In this document: positions 51,658-57,266 of the stretch, one piece after another
How positions within the stretch are numbered: the first letter of the stretch is position 1
How the letters are laid out: each line of letters starts with the position of its first letter
Origin: Agromyces sp. H66
GTDB taxonomy: Bacteria > Actinomycetota > Actinomycetes > Actinomycetales > Microbacteriaceae
Direction of reading: 5' to 3'
NCBI RefSeq assembly: GCF_004959775.1
Contig: NZ_SJZG01000007.1
Coordinates: 177,303-234,568, forward strand
Length of the DNA: 57,266 nucleotides
Made by a program: the position numbers and the translations under genes
Notes under the pieces: generated by a model
Database searches by the model: none
What the model was told of the DNA's origin: nothing
Seen by the model: the letters and a program-made list of their open reading frames with translations, nothing else

Positions 51658-52598
51658 CGCTCTCCCTCCGTCGCGGTCTCATCGGTGCCGTAGAAGCCGA
51701 GCACCGTCTCCTCGAGGTCGGGCTCCTCGATCGTGAGGTCGACGAGGTCGAATCGGGCGACGGCCTTCACGAACGCGTCGACGTGCGAGTTGATCGTCGT
51801 CTGCAGGGAGCGGGTCGCACCCGCGTCGCCGGCCTCGGCGATCTCGCCGACCCCGGGGACCGCGGCGAGCGCGGTGCGCGCGGCCGGGACATCCGCGTCG
51901 GCGACGACCACTCGCACGTGGCGCACCGCGGTCTCGCGGAGCGCCCCGACGGTCGAGAGCTTCACGATGCGCCCCGAACGGAGGATCGCGATGTCATCGG
52001 CGGTCTGCTGCACCTCGCTCAGCACGTGGGAGCTCAGGAACACGGTCTGCCCCTTCGCCTTGGCCTCGCGGAGCATGGCGTGGAACTCCTGCTGCACGAG
52101 CGGGTCGAGCCCGCTCGTGGGCTCGTCGAGCACGAGCAGTTCGGGTTCGTGCATGAAGGCCTGGATGAGTCCGACCTTCTGCTTGTTGCCCTTGGAGAGG
52201 CTGCGCACCGGGCGGCCGAGGTCGAGGCCGAGCCGGTCGGCGAGCGATTCGACCGTGCCGCGGCGCACCGTTCCGGAGATCTCGGCGTAGTGCGCGAGCA
52301 GGTCGCGCCCGCGCACGCGCGCCTGGAGGTGGAGCTCGCCCGGCAGGTAGCCCACGCGCCGGCGCAGGCTCGACCCGCCGGTTCGCGGGTTCTCGCCGAG
52401 GACGTGCAGTTCGCCCGCCGAGGGACGGATGATGTCGAGGAGCAGGCGCATGGTCGTGGTCTTGCCCGCGCCGTTGGGGCCGATCATGCCGAACACGCGG
52501 CCGCGCGGGATGTCGAGGTCGATGCCGTGGAGCGCGGTGTGCGATCCGTAGCGCTTGGTGAGGCCGCGCGTCGTGACGGCGGCGGAGGATTCTGTCAT
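51654..52598 (-). CDS. ABC transporter ATP-binding protein
   Basis: 314 residues. Walker A GPNGAGKTTTM, signature LSKGNKQKVGL, Walker B LLVLDEPTSGLD and H-loop LSSHVLSE are all present. The C-terminal 90 residues form the extra domain usual for drug/lantibiotic-type ATPases. ATG at 52598 with GGAAGGACC upstream. It follows the TetR gene by 47 bases and overlaps the permease gene. Confidence 0.95.
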   Translation of the reverse strand: MTESSAAVTTRGLTKRYGSHTALHGIDLDIPRGRVFGMIGPNGAGKTTTMRLLLDIIRPSAGELHVLGENPRTGGSSLRRRVGYLPGELHLQARVRGRDLLAHYAEISGTVRRGTVESLADRLGLDLGRPVRSLSKGNKQKVGLIQAFMHEPELLVLDEPTSGLDPLVQQEFHAMLREAKAKGQTVFLSSHVLSEVQQTADDIAILRSGRIVKLSTVGALRETAVRHVRVVVADADVPAARTALAAVPGVGEIAEAGDAGATRSLQTTINSHVDAFVKAVARFDLVDLTIEEPDLEETVLGFYGTDETATEGER

Positions 52599-52645
52599 GC
52601 CGGTCCTTCCGGGAGAGAGGTGGACGGATGCCGCGGCGCGGCCCG

Positions 52646-53368
52646 TCAGGTCGGGGAGCTCTCGGGTCTCGGCGGGTCGGGGTCCTGGTTCGGGTTGCCG
52701 GGTCCCTTGTCGGACCGGGTCGGCGTGCCGGTCGACGGCGTGCCCGCGAGCGCGGCACGTGCGGCGTCGAGGATGCGGCTGTCGGTGTAGAGCCCATGGG
52801 TGTAGAGCTCGAGGATCGGAAGGGTCATCCGCCGCGCCGCCGCCGCGCTCGTGACCGGCACGCCGAGCACGCGCGCGAGCTGGTCGCGCAGGAGCAGGGG
52901 CGCGAGGCCGTTGAGCGTGATCATGACGGCGCGCATCTCGGGATCGGCCGACGCATGCATCGTGCCGTCGGCGACGCCGCGGTCGATCATGGCGGCGGTC
53001 TCGCCGAGCATCCGGTCGAACAGCCGGTTCCCGCCCTCGCTGCCATCGGCGAGCATGGTGGCGAAGTAGTCGATGTAGGCGCCGAACCGCTCGGGCCGGT
53101 CGAGCCATTCGCGCATGGTCTCCGCGATCGCCGGCGCCTCGGTCTTCGACTTCTCGGTCATCAACTGGCTCACGAGGGCCTCGTCGCACGCGGCGCGCAG
53201 GCCCTCCTTCGAACCGAAGTGGTGGATGACGAGGGCGGGCGAGACCCCGGCATCGGCGGCGATCTGGCGGACGCTCGTGCGTTCGAACCCCTGGCGGCCG
53301 AAGCGCACGATGGCGGCCTCGCGGATGCGGACCGCCGCGGTGGCGTCTTCGAGCGGAACTGAACGCAT
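52646..53368 (-). CDS. TetR family regulator of the ABC exporter
   Basis: 240 residues from ATG 53368. HTH: AAVRIREAAIVRFGRQGFER, TSVRQIAADAGVSPALVIHH, FGSKEGLRAACD. The tail (about 30 residues) is Pro/Asp-rich and disordered. The start is fixed by TAGTAT, which ends seven bases upstream on the minus strand, in preference to ATGs at 53374 and 53377 that overlap that box. Two 14-bp palindromes flank the box, so autoregulation and control of the exporter are expected. Confidence 0.87.
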   Translation of the reverse strand: MRSVPLEDATAAVRIREAAIVRFGRQGFERTSVRQIAADAGVSPALVIHHFGSKEGLRAACDEALVSQLMTEKSKTEAPAIAETMREWLDRPERFGAYIDYFATMLADGSEGGNRLFDRMLGETAAMIDRGVADGTMHASADPEMRAVMITLNGLAPLLLRDQLARVLGVPVTSAAAARRMTLPILELYTHGLYTDSRILDAARAALAGTPSTGTPTRSDKGPGNPNQDPDPPRPESSPT

Positions 53369-53393
53369 GTTCATCATACTAAACGCATGTTCA
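53360..53393. promoter_or_regulatory. Two TetR operators, 20-bp spacing, over the TetR-ABC promoter
   Basis: TGAACGCATGTTCA (53360-53373) and TAAACGCATGTTCA (53380-53393) are near-identical palindromes 20 bp apart. The -10 box TAGTAT lies between them (53381-53376, minus strand) with TTGCCT as -35 (53405-53400, 18-base spacer). The first operator includes the start codon. Confidence 0.75.
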
Positions 53394-53568
53394 ACACGGA
53401 GGCAAGATCCGGTCCTCCGAAGTGAGGACCAATACCCCCGGAAGTCGCCATTTCGGGGGACACGACACGCGGATTTCGCAAACGATTCGGTAACGGTTCA
53501 CGCGTGGTTCCGGGGGACAGGTACCCCGAGGACGTATCGTCGGTAGCAATCCTGGGGAGGAGGGGCTC

Positions 53569-54660
53569 GTGGCACGACGGCACAGTTTCCGTGCGCATCC
53601 GCCGAGCGTGGTGGGGGCCATGCTCGTCGACGACGAGGTCGTGAACGCGCTCGGCGAGGTGCCGGTGAGCGCTGCGGCGACGTCTCCGGCGGTGCGCGTC
53701 GAGACGGTCGAGTCGAACACCCTGTCCGGCCCCATCACCGTGCCCGTGCGCCGGGCGCTCGGCGACACCGGCATCGCCACGCACCCGCTCGCGCTCGGCG
53801 GCAGCACGTTCGGCTGGACCCTCGGCCCGGAAGCGGCCTTCGACGTGCTCGACCGCTTCGCGGGAACCGGCGGCGACCTCATCGACACGGCCGACAGCTA
53901 CGCCGCCGGCCGCAGCGAGTCCATCATCGGCTCCTGGATGGCGTCGCGGGGCACCCGCGACCGCATGCACGTCATGACCAAGGTCGGTCGCCATGCCGAC
54001 CATCCCGGACTCGCACCGGCCGAACTCCGGGCGGCCGTCGAGGACTCGCTCACGCGCCTCCGCACCGACCGGATCGACATCCTGTTCCTCCACGGCGACG
54101 ATCCCGCCGTCCCGCTCGAGGAGAGCCTCGGCGCGGTCGGCGCACTCGTGGCCGAGGGCAAGGTCCGGTCCATCGGCGCTTCCGACTTCCCGCCCGAACG
54201 GCTCATCGAGGCGCGGGTGCTCGCCGCGAACGGGCTGCCGCGCTTCGAGGTGCTCACGACCGCCTACAACCTCATGCAGCGCCGGCCGTTCGAGGGCGCC
54301 ATGGAACTCGTGGCCCACGCCCAGGGGCTCGCGGTGCTGCCGTACTTCGCGCTCGCGAACGGCTTCCTCGGCGGGCAGGTCAGGCGGCGTTCCGACGTCC
54401 GGCGCGACCTCCGCGGCGAACGCGTCGCGCGCCACCTCGGCCGTCGCGGCCACCGCGTGCTCGCCGCGCTCGACGAGATCGCCTTCGCGCACGGCGTGCA
54501 GCCGGCCACCGTCGCGCTCGCGTGGCTCATCGCGAAGCCCACCGTCGCCGCGCCGGTCGCGAGTGCGACGAGGCCCGAGCAGGTCGAGGCACTCCTCGCC
54601 GCGGCATCCGTCGAACTGCACCGGTCGGAGCTCGTCGAGCTCGACCGCGCGTCCGCCTGA
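53569..54660 (+). CDS. Aldo/keto reductase with N-terminal extension
   Basis: 363 residues. The AKR barrel begins near residue 61 (VRRALGDTGIATHPLALGG) and has the catalytic tetrad Asp106, Tyr111, Lys138 and His175 (DTADSYAAG, MTKVG, LFLHGDD), with the NADP-binding end ATRPEQVEALLAAA. The first 60 residues (polar, Ser/Val-rich, no signal peptide) are an extension not usual in the family. GTG at 53569 is supported by GGGGAGGAGGGG just upstream and a TATCGT box at 53535; a later GTG near 53736 would remove the extension. The preceding 190 bases are non-coding control DNA. Confidence 0.85.
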   Translation: MARRHSFRAHPPSVVGAMLVDDEVVNALGEVPVSAAATSPAVRVETVESNTLSGPITVPVRRALGDTGIATHPLALGGSTFGWTLGPEAAFDVLDRFAGTGGDLIDTADSYAAGRSESIIGSWMASRGTRDRMHVMTKVGRHADHPGLAPAELRAAVEDSLTRLRTDRIDILFLHGDDPAVPLEESLGAVGALVAEGKVRSIGASDFPPERLIEARVLAANGLPRFEVLTTAYNLMQRRPFEGAMELVAHAQGLAVLPYFALANGFLGGQVRRRSDVRRDLRGERVARHLGRRGHRVLAALDEIAFAHGVQPATVALAWLIAKPTVAAPVASATRPEQVEALLAAASVELHRSELVELDRASA

Positions 54661-54706
54661 GCGGCCGCGGATCGGCACCGCCGGCGCCGTTCCGATCACG
54701 GTGACA

Positions 54707-54712
54707 TAGGCT
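54707..54712 (+). promoter_or_regulatory. -10 box TAGGCT, leaderless promoter of the M16 peptidase
   Basis: TAGGCT ends seven bases before the ATG at 54720. Confidence 0.55.
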
Positions 54713-54719
54713 GGTCGCG

Positions 54720-56105
54720 ATGAACGGCGCCGTCGACCTCCCACTCGGACAGTCCGAACTCGGCTTCACGGCGACGGGTGACGCCCGGATCCGGCGCAGC
54801 GTGCTCCCATCGGGCGTGCGCGTGCTCAGCGAGCAGGTGCCGGGCAGCCGCAGCGTCACGGTCGGCTTCTGGGTGGCCGTGGGCTCGCGCGACGAGCACC
54901 ACGCCGACGGCGCGCTGCCCGCCACCTACGGGTCGACGCACTTCCTCGAGCACCTGCTCTTCAAGGGCACGGCCGAGCGCACGGCGCTCGACATCGCGAT
55001 CTCCTTCGACTCGGTCGGGGGCGAGCACAACGCGCTCACGGCGAAGGAGTACACCTGCTACTACGCCAAGGTCCAGGACCGCGACCTGACCATGGCGGTC
55101 GGCGTGCTCGCCGACATGTTCACGTCATCGCTGCTCGATCCGATCGAATTCGACAACGAACGCGGCGTCATCCTCGAGGAGCTCTCGATGGCCGGCGACG
55201 ACCCCGCCGACGTCGCGAACGAGCGGTTCTTCGAGGCCGTGCTGGGGGAGCATCCGCTCGGCCGTCCCATCGGCGGCGATCCCGAGACGATCCGCGCCGC
55301 CACTCGCGACGCGGTGTGGGCACACTACCGGGCGAACTACCGTCCGCAGGACCTCGTGGTCACGGTCGCGGGCGCGGTCGACCACGACCTGCTCGTCGCC
55401 GACCTCGAACGGGAACTCACGCGTGCCGGGTGGGACCTCGAGATCCCGGCGCCGCCGGTCGAGCGCCGGTCCACCGAGCCGGCGTTCCTCGAGGCCGGGC
55501 CCGCGGTCACCGTCGTGTCGCGGCCGATCGAGCAGGTCAACCTGCTCATGGGCGTTCCCGGCCTCGTCGCGACCGACGAGCGCCGCTCCACGATGAGCGT
55601 GCTCAACGCCGCCTTCGGCTCGGGCATGTCGTCACGGCTCTTCCAGCAGGTGCGCGAACGGCGCGGGCTCGCCTACTCGGTCTACTCGTTCGCCCCCGCC
55701 TACTCGGACGCGGGCCTGTTCGGCATGTACGCCGGCTGCGCGCCCGCGAAGGCGGGCACCGTCGCAGCGCTCATGCGCAGTGAACTGGAACGCGTCGCCG
55801 AACACGGCATCACCCCCGATGAGCTCCACCGGGCCGCGGGGCAACTCGGCGGGGCATCCGCACTCGCCCTCGAGGACTCCGACACCCGGATGTCCCGACT
55901 CGGACGAGCCGAGCTGACCCTCGGCGAGTTCGTAGACCTCGACGAGGCCCTCCGACGCATCGCACTCGTCACCGTCGACGACGTGCAGGCGCTCGCGCAG
56001 GAGCTCGTCTCCCGGCCGTTCTCGCTGGTCGCCGTGGGTGCGACCGACGCGTCGGCCTTCCATGGCGCGGTCGAATCGGCCGCATCGACCATCGAGGTCG
56101 GCTGA
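54720..56105 (+). CDS. M16 family zinc peptidase (insulinase/MPP-like, PepR type)
   Basis: 461 residues, two M16 halves. The inverted zinc motif HFLEH gives His74, Glu77 (catalytic) and His78, with the downstream Glu in the NERGVILEELSM region; the second half (FGSGMSSRLFQQVRERRGLA, YSVYSFAPAYSD) has the substrate-binding Arg/Tyr. In most Actinobacteria this gene follows pnp directly; here it is 19 kb downstream but in the same orientation. Leaderless ATG. The histidine phosphatase gene starts 34 bases after the stop. Confidence 0.93.
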   Translation: MNGAVDLPLGQSELGFTATGDARIRRSVLPSGVRVLSEQVPGSRSVTVGFWVAVGSRDEHHADGALPATYGSTHFLEHLLFKGTAERTALDIAISFDSVGGEHNALTAKEYTCYYAKVQDRDLTMAVGVLADMFTSSLLDPIEFDNERGVILEELSMAGDDPADVANERFFEAVLGEHPLGRPIGGDPETIRAATRDAVWAHYRANYRPQDLVVTVAGAVDHDLLVADLERELTRAGWDLEIPAPPVERRSTEPAFLEAGPAVTVVSRPIEQVNLLMGVPGLVATDERRSTMSVLNAAFGSGMSSRLFQQVRERRGLAYSVYSFAPAYSDAGLFGMYAGCAPAKAGTVAALMRSELERVAEHGITPDELHRAAGQLGGASALALEDSDTRMSRLGRAELTLGEFVDLDEALRRIALVTVDDVQALAQELVSRPFSLVAVGATDASAFHGAVESAASTIEVG

Positions 56106-56139
56106 CGCCGACACCGACGCAGCGCAAGGAAGCAGAAAC

Positions 56140-56742
56140 GTGCCCCATCACCTCTACCTCGTCCGCCACGGGGAGCAGCTCGACGCTGAGCACGGCATGC
56201 CCGACGGCCCCCTCTCCCCGCGGGGGCGGCGGCAGGCGGAACTCCTCGCCGAACGGCTCGGCGGCGTGCCCTTCGACCACGCGTGGCACTCGCCGCTCCA
56301 GCGCGCGGCCGAGACCGCGGCGATCATCGCGGCGAAGATGCCGGCGCTGAAGCCCGAGCCCTCCGCCCTGCTCTTCGACTGCATCCCGTCGGGTCCCGCC
56401 CCCGAGACCCCGAAGGTGTACGACCCGTTCTTCGGGTCCGTCACGGAGGCCGAGATCGAGGCGGGCAGCGCCCAGATGGCGGATGCCGCCGCCGAATTCC
56501 TGCGATCGCATCGCGAGGACCGGCACGACCTGCTCATCACGCACAACTTCGTGATCGCGTGGCTGGTGCGGGAGGCGCTCGGCGCGCCCGACTGGCGGTG
56601 GCTCTCCATCAACCAGGCGAACTGCGGGCTCACGGTGCTGACGCAGAAGTCGGGGCGCCCATGGAGCCTGCTCACCCACAACGACATCGCGCACCTGCCG
56701 CCCGAACTGCGGACGGGAATGCCCGAACCCTACCTGATCTGA
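56140..56742 (+). CDS. Histidine phosphatase family protein
   Basis: 200 residues. The RHG motif is LYLVRHGEQ with catalytic His10; SPLQRAAETAAII and the second catalytic His in LLITHNFVIAW complete the phosphoglycerate-mutase-like site. Substrate unknown. GTG at 56140 with AAGGA upstream; an upstream in-frame ATG lies inside the M16 gene. Its last 13 bases overlap the end of the convergent GNAT gene. Confidence 0.9.
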   Translation: MPHHLYLVRHGEQLDAEHGMPDGPLSPRGRRQAELLAERLGGVPFDHAWHSPLQRAAETAAIIAAKMPALKPEPSALLFDCIPSGPAPETPKVYDPFFGSVTEAEIEAGSAQMADAAAEFLRSHREDRHDLLITHNFVIAWLVREALGAPDWRWLSINQANCGLTVLTQKSGRPWSLLTHNDIAHLPPELRTGMPEPYLI

Positions 56743-57218
56743 GGCTGCAGGCGCTTGCCGTACCAGTGCGTCGCGTTCGGGTTGTCGTTGTACGGCTCGA
56801 TCGCCGAGTAGCCGCTCGAACGGTAGAGGCCGCCCGCGGCCGTCAGGCTCGCATTGGTGTCGAGCACGAGCTCCTCCGCCCCGAACTCGATCGCCCGCCG
56901 CTCGAGCTCTGCGAGCAGCCGTCGGCCCGCGCCGCGGCCGCGTGCCGCAGGCCGGAGCCAGAGGTGCTTGATCTCGTAGCGCACCTCGCCCGTGTCCGGC
57001 CGGGGTTCGATGCGCCGCACGCCGCCGCAGCCGATGAGCCCGTCATCGTCCTCGACGAGGAGGAACACGCCGGCCGGGGGAGTGAACGCGGGCGAAGCGG
57101 GGTAGGTGGGCCGATACGCCCCCATGTCGGCGGGGAAGCCCGCCGCACGCTCGGCGAAGTAGGCGTCGAGCGCCGCCACCGCCTCGGGACTCGTCACGTC
57201 CACCGATCGGAACCGCAT
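56730..57218 (-). CDS. GNAT family N-acetyltransferase
   Basis: 162 residues. GVFLLVEDDDGLIGCGGVRR, IKHLWLRPAARGRGAGRRLL (acetyl-CoA loop RGRGAG) and the C-terminal LDTNASLTAAGGLYRSSGYS are the GNAT blocks. Substrate unknown. The ATG at 57218 has TAGGCT six bases upstream on the minus strand. Its last 13 bases overlap the convergent phosphatase gene, with no room for a separate terminator. Confidence 0.9.
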   Translation of the reverse strand: MRFRSVDVTSPEAVAALDAYFAERAAGFPADMGAYRPTYPASPAFTPPAGVFLLVEDDDGLIGCGGVRRIEPRPDTGEVRYEIKHLWLRPAARGRGAGRRLLAELERRAIEFGAEELVLDTNASLTAAGGLYRSSGYSAIEPYNDNPNATHWYGKRLQPQIR

Positions 57219-57224
57219 GCTCCC

Positions 57225-57230
57225 AGCCTA
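57225..57230 (-). promoter_or_regulatory. -10 box TAGGCT, leaderless promoter of the GNAT gene
   Basis: On the minus strand TAGGCT ends six bases (GGGAGC) before the ATG at 57218. The last 36 bases of the window hold no gene. Confidence 0.5.
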
Positions 57231-57266
57231 GACGGTATGTAGTGACCCCTTCTGGGTGAGGGGGTT

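Noticed and set aside
1..57266. Many long open frames opposite or out of frame with the genes above (for example across 20.8-23.1 kb and 42.9-45.4 kb)
   Set aside because: They have the Arg/Pro/Ala-rich composition of frame shadows in high-GC DNA, lack ribosome sites, and overlap genes with clear protein families.
57236..57266. Possible terminator ACCCC...GGGGGT at the right edge
   Set aside because: The pairing is imperfect and the sequence is cut by the window end, so it cannot be judged.

Overview
This is a very GC-rich (roughly 70 % G+C by eye), gene-dense actinobacterial chromosome segment. Codon use, strong Shine-Dalgarno and leaderless starts, a TTG-started pnp, DUF5302, DUF222-HNH and CGNR families, and a very frequent GGATGCC/GGCATCC heptamer point to the Microbacteriaceae (Agromyces/Microbacterium-like). 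I see no rRNA, tRNA, CRISPR, prophage, transposase or integrase. About 58 protein genes are supported; nearly all intergenic gaps are under 250 bases, and the longest non-coding stretch is the pnp leader (about 330 bases).

Layout. 0-11.7 kb: the start of an Ada/AlkA-type DNA repair gene (minus, cut by the window edge), an FAD-linked glycolate/lactate oxidase, a PrsW-type membrane protease, an alpha/beta hydrolase, an FKBP isomerase, a YhhN lysoplasmalogenase, an fdhD plus YdeP-type molybdopterin oxidoreductase pair, then a surface locus: DUF4397 protein, class F sortase, ECF sigma factor and RskA-type anti-sigma factor. 11.7-18.3 kb: a cytosolic-type M4 protease (protealysin-like) with its emfourin inhibitor on the minus strand, a CPBP-like membrane protein overlapping an AadA-like nucleotidyltransferase, DUF222-HNH, DUF488 and a secreted subtilase. 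18.5-35.4 kb: rpsO, a run of mostly single genes (DJ-1/PfpI, CGNR regulator and EamA exporter, LLM oxidoreductases, thioredoxin, hydrolase, glycosyltransferase, secreted M28 peptidase, fructosamine kinase, an LLM/FMN-reductase duo, dodecin, a GT4-SGNH fusion, DUF5302) and pnp. 35.4-50.8 kb: an ArsR-type regulator with a coupled 70-residue protein, an Lrp regulator with an ATP-grasp enzyme, and a branched-chain amino acid degradation locus. 50.8-57.3 kb: a TetR-ABC exporter operon, an aldo/keto reductase, an M16 peptidase, a histidine phosphatase and a GNAT.

How the genes work together. The BCAA locus holds the branched-chain 2-oxoacid dehydrogenase E1alpha, E1beta and E2, a biotin-dependent acyl-CoA (methylcrotonyl-CoA) carboxylase beta and alpha subunit, an acyl-CoA dehydrogenase, a MaoC hydratase and a CitE-like lyase. 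This is the same gene set as the Mycobacterium tuberculosis bkdABC-citE-maoC-fadE19-accA1-accD1 locus, which serves leucine breakdown and itaconyl-CoA disposal. Here it is split by a divergent MBL-hydrolase/TetR pair, but both halves carry matching 16-bp palindromes, so one TetR (BkaR-like) probably controls both. The bkd operon faces an Lrp-type regulator.

The main sequence-level observations are: five TTGCAA-type sites at exact 14-bp steps over the promoter of the ArsR operon; a recurring arrangement in which a TANNNT -10 box ends 6-7 nt before the start codon (leaderless mRNAs) for at least a dozen genes; about 75-80 copies of GGATGCC/GGCATCC, several paired into terminator hairpins; and the normally adjacent rpsO, pnp and M16 peptidase genes kept in order but pushed apart by about 14 and 19 kb. 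I did not find a clearly undescribed multi-gene system; the regulatory arrays and the heptamer are the best candidates for something new.
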